Assembly: GCA_039881145.1 (NCBI GenBank)
Contig: JAYKKI010000003.1
Span: forward strand, 9,135,501-9,199,500
Origin: Druceiella hillmani
Taxonomy: Eukaryota; Arthropoda; Insecta; Lepidoptera; Hepialidae
Direction of reading: 5' to 3'
Length of the DNA stretch: 64,000 bases
Part shown: positions 21,273-32,934 of the stretch, piece by piece
Position numbering within the stretch: position 1 is the first letter of the stretch
Layout of the letters: every line of letters begins with the position of its first letter
Notes under the pieces: generated by a model
Told to the model about the DNA's origin: nothing
What the model saw: only the letters and a program-made list of their open reading frames with translations
The model's database searches: none
Program-made: the position numbers and the translations under genes

Positions 21273-21345
21273 GAGTCACTGGCCTAGCGGTAAAGCACTG
21301 AACTGCTGGACACGACTGAAGTATGGGTTCGAATTACACTGCCGC
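21273..21345 (+). repeat. tRNA-derived SINE-like head
   Basis: TGGCCTAGCGG (21280-21290) fits the polymerase III A box and GGTTCGAATTA (21326-21336) fits the B box, with tRNA-like spacing of 46 bases. A short T-rich tail with ATTTTTT repeats follows. The putative acceptor arms do not pair, so it is a SINE head or tRNA pseudogene rather than a working tRNA gene. No target duplication was found. Confidence 0.65.
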
Positions 21346-21379
21346 TTTTTATTTTTTATTTTTTTGAAATAGTATTATT

Positions 21380-24300
21380 CTTTCAATGATTTAGAAAAAA
21401 AAACTTTTTAAATTGTTATCATTTATTTATTAAAAATTTGGTTAATTTTCAAAATAATTTGTATAATTCGAGTTCATATGTTAAGCAACGTTCAAAAATG
21501 TAAATTTATGTTGTAAAAATTATAATCTCTAAATGTAAGACCTTTGTGCAACACTCTGACGTTTACCTTTACAGACAATTTCAAAATTTTAGAAACCTTT
21601 TTCAAAATTGTGCTAATGTTATTGAACAAATTCACGAAATGAACTCTCGTTAAGACTGTAAAATTACATTCAATCATTCATTAACTAACATCTGCCCAAC
21701 ATTAAATATTTTATATTCCGCAATATGACGTAATAGTATATTCATTGTTTAACATACTGCAAAATAAGATAAGGAAACAAACTATTTATGAACGTAATTA
21801 AAGTCTGTTCCCCATTATAGTCCTATAAAATAAGTATAATATGTGAGGCTAAATGCCAATGGCGATGTTATTTTTATTATATTTTAAGTATATAATAAAT
21901 ATTATATTAAGATATTATGGACTAAAAATGTAGTGTACGGAGATTGCGAATGAAAGTGTAAGAGTTAATGAGATTGCTATATTCTTGACTCTACATGAGA
22001 TCTCACTAATTTTTTTGACCATTCGTGGTTAATTTTCACATGTGCGTGTTTTTTGGAATGCGTATTTTGTAGAAAATAAAATTGCTAATAACACGTATTA
22101 TAATTTTGGTGAAATAATATTATTTTTGCCAAAAATTATAGCGATAATTTGGCCAATGCTAAAGGAATGATGTCTTTAATAAAATACTACCTCTTGAGAA
22201 AATAGTAACCAGGCGAAATGTGTTTTCTTACATGTGACGCTTGGATGCTCAAAACATTCTCCCGCATGCAACACGATATATAATTTTTACACCATTTAAG
22301 CTCCTAATGTATCATGTCTATAATGAAAGCCTCTATCTTCTTTTTTCTGTCCAAAAACAACAAATGTAAGCCTTAAACTACTTCCAGTAGAAATTACACT
22401 TCCAACTTTATCTCCTTGACATCCAACGCCGAAAAAGAAACATTTTAAAAGAAAATTTAACAAAGCTCTCTCTCTACAGCCTCACAGAGACAATAAACTT
22501 AATTCAAGGGATAGGGGACGAAATCTTCCCCAAAATGTTCAGTTTAAAGCGTTTTTAAAGGCTAAATATTGTTATAATAATTCGGATTATTCAAAATGAA
22601 GTGACTAAGCTTTGTTAGTAAATCAAGTCTTGGCTAACTGGAATTCGTAACTGATATCCCGTAAGGCATCTTTACACGATAATTTCATCGTCAAACTAAA
22701 CAATTTAAATCTTTCAAATCGATTTAAGAATACATTTTATAGCTTTATTTCTATACTGTATTTTTTCTTAATTAGTTTTGACAATTGAAAGCATGACATG
22801 ACGGATCGTGATTATTATTTGAGACACCTAGGTTAAGATATGAAAAAATAATAAAATCAGTCATTATTATTGTCGTTCCCACGTTTACTTGTTGAAATAA
22901 CAATAATTCACGTTATCACCAAATGTGCTTAACGAGCGTCAAATTTCTTATAGGAAGTCCATTTAAGGCAGTGATTACATTTTTTGTTTCATAAAAATTT
23001 AAACATGATTTCCTTGAAATAGCAACAATTTATTATTTTTAAAGAACTTTCTTACTTTTATAAACACTTTTAACTTTTTTTTCCTTCCTTTTAAAAAATA
23101 AATGTAATGGTTTTGCTGTCATGCTGTTCTATACAAAAATAATTAATTCAATCAAAATAACACCTATCGTATTTATTGCGCTTTTATGATACAATATTTT
23201 AAAGTTTATAAATTTAAATTTCATTGGAAAACCATCTTAAAGATATTATGCTAATTAAGGTGATTTTTGAAAGGAGCGATTAATGTAACTACTGTTAACA
23301 TCTTTTCATGTTGCAATAAAACGTATAACGGGTGTTGATTTTTAGTCTAAGAGGAATTTGAAGAATATAAGTTTGTTTATACCTAACTTATGTCACTTTT
23401 AAAAATAATGGAATTTTAATAAACTCAACCACACCAAAAGTTAACAAGATAAAAATTAATATTACCAACAAACTATTACTTTGAAAAATTGTGATAAAAT
23501 TAATTTTAATAACTTTTTCAAGAAGTTTTCGTAGACGTAAGAATTTCAAAATGATTAACAAGTAATGTATTAACAACACTAGTAAATTTTTTGAAATTTT
23601 TTATTTATAAAGTTTTATTACAAATATAAATAGGTGATATATAAGAAACAAGGTTGCTGCAAAAAGTGACAGAAAAATATCTTTATAAAATTTACATTTC
23701 AAAATGTAGTTAAGTAAACAGAACGCCCGACAAATTAGAAGACGGGAAAGGATAATATATTAGCCGTAAATAACCATATGAGTTTGAGAAATGTTTTTTC
23801 AATGTGCCGGTGTTTACTTAAATAATATAAATCATGATTAGTAAATACTCGAATTTTCATTTTATCCACAGACTGCAGATTACCTGCAATGAGGATAGTA
23901 ATGGAAGTTCTCTTTAAGATTGTCAACTTCTACAGGCGGCAAATATTAGAGTGTGATGATATTTTCTAAAATAAGAATTAGAACAAAAATAATATTTTTC
24001 TAATAAGATTTTTTTTAACCTACGTCTATTTAGTCATGTTAATACAACAAGACTACCGTGCATTACAAATTATTCATCGCGGCGAGAAATTATTCATTGC
24101 TAGATAATGTCAGCGTAAAAAATAAAACATCAAAGCTACAGTATACGAGTTCTCTTTTATATTCACTGGGGAAAATTAAGCACTTTTACAGTTTACAGAT
24201 ATTGCTATGATACTGTGTGATGATGGAATTTCACGGAAAGAGGAACCAATAATACAACGTATCTCTTTATCTTACTTACTCAATACCTAAGTGCACCAGA

Positions 24301-26200
24301 CTTTTTTCAGGTTAACTTATTAAAAAATTTTGAAATATTTATATTGCTTGACTAATATTATAATTTTTGGGTACTTGAAGTTTATATACTTTATTATTTA
24401 TTTGTTTAAATTTATATAAATTATTTTTATTTTTATTTATTACCAATAACTAAGAAAATGTCGATTACCATGCAATCTTTTGAGTTTCGTGCTCTTCTTT
24501 AAATTTTTGGTCAGTGCTTAAATTTGGCTTTTAAATATAAATAATTAAGATGTGACGTAAAATTATGAGAGTGGAATTAATCTGTTTTTTGTATAAAAAT
24601 ATAAGTAACTATAGAGTTACGTTTCACACTTACTTTTTGTTCTTAGCATTTTTATACTACGTTTAATAAATCATGTTTCATATATAATAAAAGGATCGCG
24701 TTTGATAATAAGTCTAAATAATGTGAACAATATAGGCAGAAGTATAGGAGGTCTTCTTTACCGAAAATAGGATTAATTTTTGACATCATGATACAGTTTT
24801 GATAAGAATAGAATGTAAACCTGTAATTCCTTCATGCAGAAATTATTCTTACCGATTAACACTTTGAGTGTTTTAAATATTAATTTGTTACACTACAATT
24901 AAGAAATGCTTGATGTTGTTCTTTTTAAATTTAAAAAACGTTGCACACTTGTCTTTCATTATATTTTCTACAATATTTAATGAGTAATTTAAAATTAAAA
25001 AATAAACATTATAATAAAAAAAAATAGTCTAGACGTACTAAATTGCAAAACTCTTAAATTTATTAATACTGGAGTTCATAAATATTACAAATTGATAAAA
25101 ACTAAACTTAACATTAAAATATTCGACGTAAAAATAAATAATGTCGACTCTAACACTATCAACAAAGTCGGAAATAAAATTATTTAGAAAGTAAAATATA
25201 GCCATGATTCAAAATTTGGATACGAACATTGCGACTTTTGACCAAGATAATATATCGAACAAAATTTAGTCATTTACTACTTACAAGTAATGAGATAAAT
25301 ATTCCATCCATTGTTTGAAAACCCTACACAACTTGTATTGCTAAGGAATATTCTTTTCGGAGTAGACAGGAAAAAATAAAAATTTACGTGGCGTTTAAAA
25401 TTTGAGTACCAAAACAAAAGCATTTTAAGATTAAAGTTATAAGTATAAAGTGTAATTTCTCCAAAAAAAAACAAGTAAATAACAGGCAACTGTATTGATA
25501 GATGTTGTTCGCTTACAAAAGTGGCTTATTATATCTCCATTGTCGTTCGTTCCACTTTGCTTGGAGCCTTCCCGATGACATGTTTAAAAAATGTTTATAA
25601 ATGGCTTACAAGTTGCAATGTCAGGACAGGTTCTAAGAAGCTGTCGTAGCTAATCAGGTTTTAATAATGCTTGTGTCATAACTAATTTTTTGTGATAAAA
25701 AGTCTAAGCAAATAATACAAGAGAACATTTGGCATGTACTTTTTCCCGATATAAACTGAGTGTAGATGAAATTTTAATTAATGTCATGTCGGAGCTAAAA
25801 ACTGGCATTGAGGTTTTTTAATACTATCCGTGTAATTGGAATTGATAAACTTTTAAAATTAGGTTGAAAACTGATTGAAATATTTAATTTTTACCAAAAT
25901 TGTGTAAACATTTAAATCGAATTTCAAATACCTTTTTCATGATAGGGCTTGATATGATAAATGCCTAAAACGAAATATTTTCTAATATTGCGTAACAAAA
26001 ATGTAGTTTTCGTTACTGATATGCAGTAAGTAAGGTTGTTCTTCGAATATTCATGTTATGTTTGAAGTTTAGTTATAAATTTTTGATCCAATTTTATATA
26101 ATCAAGTTAGAATATTAAGAAAAATTCGGAAAAATTTTCATTTGAAATTTAAATTATGTAAATTAGATTACGATACGTTCCATAAAGATAAGCAATATTA
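21380..26200. other. AT-rich noncoding stretch, nothing assigned
   Basis: Several short reading frames (for example at 21492-21677, 23388-23579, 23735-23926 and 25277-25489 on the minus strand) are hydrophobic or Lys/Ile-rich, as expected from AT-rich DNA, and show no motifs. A somewhat less AT-rich patch lies at about 25500-25680 without recognisable content. Confidence 0.5.

Positions 26201-26204
<4 letters not shown>

Positions 26205-26261
<57 letters not shown>
26205..26261. repeat. (TA)n microsatellite
   Basis: An uninterrupted array of about 28 TA units. Confidence 0.98.
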
Positions 26262-26264
<3 letters not shown>

Positions 26265-27225
26265 ATATATTAAAATTTATTTTAGTTACGTAAATATTCG
26301 GTTTTGCAAAAGTTCTTGTTTTAACAAATTTATCAGCATAATAGCTTAGACAAATTTGTGCCATAATAAATATTATATAGCATATACGTAAACACAAACA
26401 AGGATTTAGTTATATTTAAATATATCTTCGAGTTAGTGCAAAAAGTGAGTTTAGATTTTAATGAATACCGAACTACTTTTTTAAATTAAATATTTGTCTT
26501 ATACATTCAAATAATATCCTACATATGTAGTGACGCACTCGTAGATATCTATAATATGATACCCAATGAAGTCGAAATCTAAAACATCGGTCTAGTTAAT
26601 GGTTTTTTTGTACTAAATCGACTACTTTTCTTTTCAATATTATTGATTGGAATTGATTCCAAGAAATAAATTTTACTTTTACATTTATTAAATTCAGTGT
26701 ACCACCTTTAAACCAATAAACCGTATACAAAATATTATAAGTCGAATAAAAAATCCCAATTTTCGTAAAGCAAAGAATACATACATCATACCGAGCGAAA
26801 AGAAAATAAATATTCAATTATATTTTGATTGATGTTCAGAGAGCATCTGTTTACCTTTTATTTGCGAGTCGATTAAATTGTCGAGATTATTTGTTTGATT
26901 CTGAATCAACACGCCCGATGATTGGGGCCAGGCAGACAGGTATAGGAATATTTACGAGCAAAATAAGTTGTCTGGCGTCCCTATAACGTCTAATAACATG
27001 AATAATGTGTATTGGAAAATACAGTCACTAGAACCTGCGAACTTTTCATATTTTCTACGAGAATACGAAAAATTTCACGTGATAAATACATCTATTACAA
27101 GTAACAATTATCTCGAAAATTATAGAAACTGCTATCGTGAAGTATTAATGAAATAAAAAGTTATTCTTTCTAAACGCCGATTAAAAACATTTCATAAAAT
27201 TGACTGGGTATTTTTGAAAGCAAAG
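26265..27225. other. AT-rich noncoding stretch, nothing assigned
   Basis: No recognised protein, repeat or RNA signature. A short GC-richer patch near 26905-26945 has no assignment. Confidence 0.5.
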
Positions 27226-27228
27226 TAG

Positions 27229-27229
<1 letters not shown>

Positions 27230-27315
<86 letters not shown>
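27230..27315. repeat. (TA)n microsatellite
   Basis: An uninterrupted array of about 43 TA units. Confidence 0.98.
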
Positions 27316-27317
<2 letters not shown>

Positions 27318-27599
27318 AGTGAAATATTTTTTTCAGAAATTGTTAGCTCAAATTCAATATGTTCAAAAATTTGAACTCAATCTTTTTCAGATTAATTTTA
27401 ATTTATGTATTATATCATTCAGTATAGTTAACCAGATCTTGCTGGTGCTGGTGCTGTGGTGACTTCAAATTATAGTAATTTAGTTTATGATCATCCAGTT
27501 ATAAAACCAATTATTGTCTGGTCTTTGCAATCAGTCTTGGTCGTGTTTTTAGGAAATAATTAATACCAACCCTTAGGCTATTTGCTTGTATGTGATAGT

Positions 27600-28520
27600 C
27601 GATCATTCTGGTGCATACTAAATTGATTTTGAATATCATCTGGTCTATAATATTTCACATATCGTTAAAATATTTATTTTTAAAAAAGTTACACTAGATT
27701 TCTTAATTTTTTCGTTGATTTTTCTATATGTACTTGTTGGCGTAATTATCGTTGAAAATCGATAGCCAAGCATGTAATATAATTTTTGTTTCCCAAACTT
27801 CATAACTGGTGTTGCAATTATGTTCATGGATTTTTAAGGTAAAGTCTATGGTTTTAGACGACCGTTTATGGTAAAAATCATATATTTTGTTTTACGCGCG
27901 TTAAGAGATATGATATTAAATTTAACTCCTGTTTTCTTTTGCGAAGTTCTGTTTAAATCTTTATCTTAAGTGTTATGAAATAGAATAATGGTTTTATCTC
28001 TTTACCCGCAACATAAATTTAAAGATCTCGTTGGTGTGAATTAAAAATTATATCGTCCCAAGCATAATTTAATTTGGGATACTGTAATTAATATTTTTTG
28101 CGTTACTAATAGTATTATTGGTATTTAATGTATATAAATAGTTTGTGATATACCTCATGAACCAATCATGCATTTTGTAACGTATACCATTATTATAAAG
28201 ATTCTTCCATTTGCATCCTTGAGATCACGAATTAAAAGGTTTAGAGAAGTCATGTAATATCTTTCATTCCTTACAGCCAATATTGCTTCACTCGTTCCTG
28301 TTCTCCTTGTTAGTCTATATTGGTTTTCAGAATATATATTATTTTTTCTCCAAGGTCAGTCAGCTATTGCTTTATCGATTTTCAACGAGTTTACTAAATA
28401 CGTCAACAATTAGATTGGTCTCTAATTGTACAGAGCTTGGTTTGGTCTCCGTCTTCAAAAAATCCTATCTTAAATTAGATTGAAATTGGCCTGTTTCTTT
28501 AAAGCATTTCCTTCATCGTC
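27600..28520 (-). pseudogene. Non-LTR retrotransposon (LINE) reverse transcriptase relic
   Basis: Reading the minus strand from high to low coordinates, reverse transcriptase motifs appear in the right order with frame changes and stops. FEDGDQTKLCTIRDQS (about 28460-28412) corresponds to 'FKKGD....NYRGISLLN'. ENQYRLTRRTGTSEAILAVR (about 28328-28269) is the 'EQ.GFR.G.GTREAI.AL' motif. WDDIIFNS (about 28062-28038) is the catalytic 'YADDIILIS' box, altered before the two Asp. GVNFNIISLNARKTKYMIF (about 27935-27870) is the 'GL.IN..KTK.M' motif. YMLGYRFSTI (about 27785-27755) is the 'YLG..' motif before the thumb region. The order and spacing make chance unlikely. The endonuclease and the 3' tail were not found, so the clade is uncertain; the motifs resemble insect endonuclease-reverse transcriptase LINEs. 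Confidence 0.75.
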
Positions 28521-28639
28521 CCATTTGGTTCTTTTGAACTTTTCCATCGTATTCTTTTTATATTTTCATATCTTCTTATTTATTTATTAAAATTATTTCC
28601 TGTTCTGTTCTCTTGTCCCTTTCAATTTAAACGTGCTAG

Positions 28640-29895
28640 CATTGAAAAGGCTGTAAAAATATCATATTAGTTGCCAACGTAATATTTTAACATAAAAATT
28701 ATACACAGATAAATTTTGGAAAATATTAATTGCACACAGTTTTATATAAGATTTCATTAAATACAATAGTTTACGTCATTTATATCACAGAGCAAACAAT
28801 ATTGCCAAATATAGTAAATGGGCGTTGTACGCGAGCAATGAATGTGATCTCCATGTAATATGTCGTTCACTGCATGATGACGTATACTTTAATCGTAAAT
28901 CAAATACGATACATTATAATGCTCTATCGTTCATTATTTATTAGCGCCTAAAGTTTTCCTTTGTGCATCATTATTTACAAAAATAAAAGGCAGATAAAGA
29001 ACGTAACCAGTTTCCGAAATTCATATAATCTTTATGTTATTTTCTATATGTTTTGTTGGATTTTAACTAAATGCGTTATTTTTGCGATTTTTGCTTCACT
29101 AGTGCAGACACTTGATATTATTAATGCATAAGTATGGATTACCTGAATATTTAAAAAAACTTTGTTTTTTTACAAAATACAATATTCTCATTTGAAAGCA
29201 GTTGGCTTTGCGTAATAATTCTACAATAAAATAATTACATTAAAATAAACCACTGCTTTGTTTGTAATTCATTTCATAGGAAACATTTAAAAAGTAAATA
29301 AACTTAGTAGTTATAAAACTTTGAAGTATATGTTGTATGAATAAATATACGTCTTATGAAAAAAGTAAGTGCGCACATGTTTACATATATGCGAACAACT
29401 ATTATTTTACGACTTATGGCACTTTGAGGAACGGCTAAAATTAAAAAAAATTAGATATTTAAAATGTTGGTCCTCTTATCGATTTTAAGATTGAACTTAG
29501 CGAGTTGTTTATTTAAATTCACGTTTTTATATACTTTTTAATACGTTGTAATTTAAATACACATTATGATGTTCAATAGAAAATTACAAAATTATATTTT
29601 TTCATTCATTAAATAAACCAGCCTGTTGCTGCCACTTTGAATTTCACACATATGTTGGAGTTCAAAAGAAACGCTTTTTGGGCAAACCAAATAATTGTTG
29701 ACGCTGAGGAAAATAACATAAATTGGTGTTATTTAATTTGGAGCTAGTCACCTTTTTTGGCGAAAAAACTTTGACGCACACATATCTTTTTCCAAAATTA
29801 AATAATGGAGGCGAAGTTGGCCAGTCAATTATTTAATATTAATGTGGTTGATTGGATAGAATTTTGTCGTTTTTTGTAAGAACAGACACCAGAAT
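28640..29895. other. AT-rich noncoding stretch, nothing assigned
   Basis: The upstream part of the LINE relic could extend to the right past 28520, but I recognise no further motif. Confidence 0.45.
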
Positions 29896-29899
29896 ATTG

Positions 29900-29965
29900 A
29901 CTGAACCCAGGACCCCAGTGTCTAGAACAGTGACAGCTTCACTTTAAGACTTTATAATACCATGG
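29900..29965 (-). repeat. Possible SINE-like fragment
   Basis: The minus strand reads CTGTTCTAGACACTGGGGTC and then CTGGGTTCAGTC, which resembles the anticodon-side and B-box part of a tRNA-derived SINE. The A box is not clear and no tail is seen, so the call is weak. Confidence 0.25.
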
Positions 29966-29969
29966 TAAT

Positions 29970-30785
29970 TAATTGGTCTCACATTTTAAATTCCAGATAT
30001 ATAACTACGTTCGTTGACATATAAGAAAAAAATTATTTTTTGTTCCAAAAAGGACGCTCATATTTAAAATTTTTAAAATGCTATTTAATTGAAATTTTGT
30101 CATGCAATTAAAAATAAAATTTAAAAATACATTTTTGAATATACAAAATGTATGTTCATATTTTAAAACAATAAATTGCTCTTTGTATGAAGGTCCATAA
30201 AATATAAAAAAATTATAAATTTTTACGGATATTGTTAAGCATTACTTAGGGAAGTTCCAAAGGATAATTGTAATGACTAAACGTAACCTAAAATCTTGAA
30301 ATAAATACTTTTCTTTAAAATTTCTTTCTTCATGTTGTTCAGAATAGATTATTAATAATCGTAATGAATTTAAGTTTAATTTTATTAAGATTTTTTTATT
30401 TATAACTTTCACAATTATATTAAATTATATTAAATTACATCATTAAATTGTTATTTCATTCATTTTTGCCTTTGTATATATTCACTCATTACACCATAGG
30501 GAATGTATAGCTGACACTTCAATATACTGAATGGCTTCATTGTTTATCAGGACTATAGCACGTTATAGCATTATATGCAAAAATTCGAGATTCTTTGTAC
30601 ATTATGCTAATGGAGATATATCTAAAATTAAATTGGAGTAAATGGCAAAAGTTTTAATCGCTCTAATAGGTCTGAAACCGTTGAAACCCTGATAGTAAAC
30701 ATTCGTGTTGACATTGGTCACAGTTTGCTTACTCGTAAATAATAAATTATTAAATTTTTATTTCGTTAATAAAATTTAATTTTTA
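29970..30785. other. AT-rich noncoding stretch, nothing assigned
   Basis: No coding motif or paired repeat recognised. Confidence 0.5.
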
Positions 30786-30787
30786 TA

Positions 30788-30800
30788 AATATATATGTAC

Positions 30801-30869
<69 letters not shown>
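30788..30869. repeat. (TA)n microsatellite with interrupted 5' part
   Basis: ATATATGTACATATATATAC leads into a pure TA array that ends near 30868. Confidence 0.96.
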
Positions 30870-30870
<1 letters not shown>

Positions 30871-32135
30871 ACTAATCTGTATTGTTGCTCAACTCATTAT
30901 CCTGGTGAACTATTAATAAACGTGTGAAGAACACTATAATTTTGGAACATTTGGTGCGAGTGGCATAACACCTCTTACGGCTCTAAAGGTCTTCTTTTCT
31001 TTATATCTACTTCTCATTATAATGAAAGAAACAGAATTATGTCAAAAAGAGTTATTTGAAACTCAGTCGTGGCTTCCAGCCCCTTTTAATGTGAAATTGT
31101 GGAATTATGTTATAAATAATTATGTATATATATTAATGTTTGTTAATTTTATAAGTAAATTAATTATTGCAATTTATATGACAAGTAATTTATTATGTAA
31201 ACACGTTATTTGAAATTGGTATTACTAATATAAAAATAATAACAATTTATCAAATAGGGAATAACAATTCAAAATAAAAACTGAACCTATAGCGCATATC
31301 AATAATAGAAGAAACACTCCCCTCATTCGTTGAACTTGAAAAGGCTGTAAAGTTTCATTCACCCTTAACCGTTTAACGGCTTTTTAACAGTAAAATGTGT
31401 TAACAAACACACGCACACACGAATACGTACGATGAAGTTCGTTGAAAGAAATAAAAAAATTCCCTTTACATTCTCGATACAGGAAAAAGCAGTTAAATGT
31501 TGACGGGCTAGATGTTCACACTCGTCACAATGAAACACATTTGAACCGGTTGTTAGGCTGCCCCGTTGACGGTGGCTCCATTTTCCGACTCGAGGTACAG
31601 TTAGTCGCTGTTATGAAAAATAGCAGCTGAAATTAAAGTTTTTGAGAAAAATATTGATAAATTTCACATCGTTCATAGGGAAATTTATAAACATAATACA
31701 ATAAATTGCTCTTTGTTTTCTTTTTCTAAACCAATATTTTTGTTAAAACTACCCATTACATCATACCGTCTGACGTCAGTTTCGGGTAAGCTGTTTCGTT
31801 TTATTATTTGATATACCAAACCTTATACGTACCTCTCCTATCATATAGTTCTTGTGAATAATTAGGGTAAACCAATAAAGTTTTATTAGTGATTTTTGGA
31901 TAATCTACTCACTATCCCTTGGTTTTTCATTTGTACTAATTTAAAACACTTTCTCTCTAACATATAATATTATTGTCACTATATCTACAATAATTTTTTA
32001 TATTCCTATTTTAATGTACAGTCTCTGTTATTTCAAATCTTTCTGTAATCAGAGGTAAATGAATGTTGAATTCTGCTAATTAATACAATGGCAAACTGAC
32101 AAGCTATGTTTTTATTTTCGAAGTAATATAGTAAT
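30870..32135. other. Noncoding stretch, nothing firm
   Basis: A patch at about 31480-31640 is less AT-rich and open for 62 codons on the plus strand (31442-31630), but no family was recognised. Confidence 0.45.
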
Positions 32136-32139
32136 TTTA

Positions 32140-32535
32140 TTTGGAGTTCTATACCTCAATATAAAAATCGGAACCTCTACAGGATCATATAGTTATCCGT
32201 CCATCCGTTCATCTCTCTGTGAAAGCCCTTTTTCTTTGAGTCGGTTTCATATTAAATTTAAATGTATATCGTATGCTGAGCTTTACATTGCCGTAAAATA
32301 TAATCATAGCATAAATAAAAACCAAAAATCAGTGATATCTAAATTCCATGAAATGAGACATTTTTACAATTCTTTTGTTTTTAAGGTTGTGAAAGATATA
32401 GAACATTATATTTATGTTTTGGAAATTTAATTCTTCTAAATAGTTTAATTATAAGTACTATGTACCCTTAAATATTTATCATTGCCTAAATATGAACGGA
32501 ACCTTCACAGTGTGAGTTCTAAACTTGCTCGATAG
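32140..32535 (+). repeat. Dispersed repeat R1, short copy with both ends
   Basis: The left end reads GGAGTTCTATACCTCAATA, then AATCGGAACC, AGGATCATATAG and a TCCGTCCATCCG segment. The right end reads GAACGGAACCTTCACAGTG and then a T-run. This is the layout of a dispersed insect repeat I recall, which begins 'GGGTTCCGTACCTCAAA...GGAACCC...TCTGTCTGTC' and ends '...GTACGGAACCC..GTGCGAGTCC...TTTTT'. About 395 bp against more than 1.2 kb for the copy at 50205 indicates an internally deleted form. No protein-coding content was found. Confidence 0.65.
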
Positions 32536-32696
32536 TTTTTTTTACATTGTTTCAGATTTTATTTTCTTCATAATATGAAAGTTATTAACATACTGTTTAT
32601 ATTCACGAAAAACTGGGGATTTTTGAAACACTAAGGATATTGTTTTCCCATTTGATTTCTTTCAATAAGAATTTAAAAAATATTATCGAAAAAAGC

Positions 32697-32930
32697 TACA
32701 CACAACATACACATGCGTATGCGTACACATGTGTATGCATACACACGCGAGCGCAAGCAGGTCAGCGTGCATACACATCAAACAGGCGCTCGCGCACTAG
32801 CACCTCGTGTGAGTTTGTATTATAAACGCGCAGGTGCGTGCGCTCGCACTTTCACTTCGTGTATGTGTGTGTGTGTGTTTGTGTCTATGCGTTATGCGTG
32901 CGCGTGTACGTGAACGTGTGCGTGATATGT
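32697..32930. repeat. Degenerate alternating CA/TG (purine-pyrimidine) tract
   Basis: The left half is rich in CACA, CATGCG and ACACATGTGTATGCATACACAC. The right half is rich in TGTGTGTGTG and GCGTGCGCGTGTACGTG. About 230 bp are close to strict purine-pyrimidine alternation and locally GC-rich, and the two halves are roughly inverse to each other. Open frames through it are low complexity and not genes. Confidence 0.85.
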
Positions 32931-32934
32931 GACT

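Noticed and set aside
21273..21345. Functional tRNA gene
   Set aside because: A and B boxes are present but the acceptor ends do not pair and no sound anticodon arm is evident; a SINE-like head is more likely.
26149..26397. 82-codon minus-strand frame with a Tyr-Ile run
   Set aside because: It is translation of a (TA)n microsatellite, as are the frames at 38893-39150, 43095-43454, 53461-53682 and 58019-58386.
28283..28483. 66-codon plus-strand frame
   Set aside because: It lies antisense to the LINE reverse transcriptase motifs and has no motif of its own.
32236..32430. 64-codon plus-strand frame
   Set aside because: It sits inside the noncoding body of repeat R1.
32640..32913. Two overlapping His/Thr/Cys-rich plus-strand frames
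   Set aside because: Translation of the CA/TG alternating tract, of low complexity with no domain.
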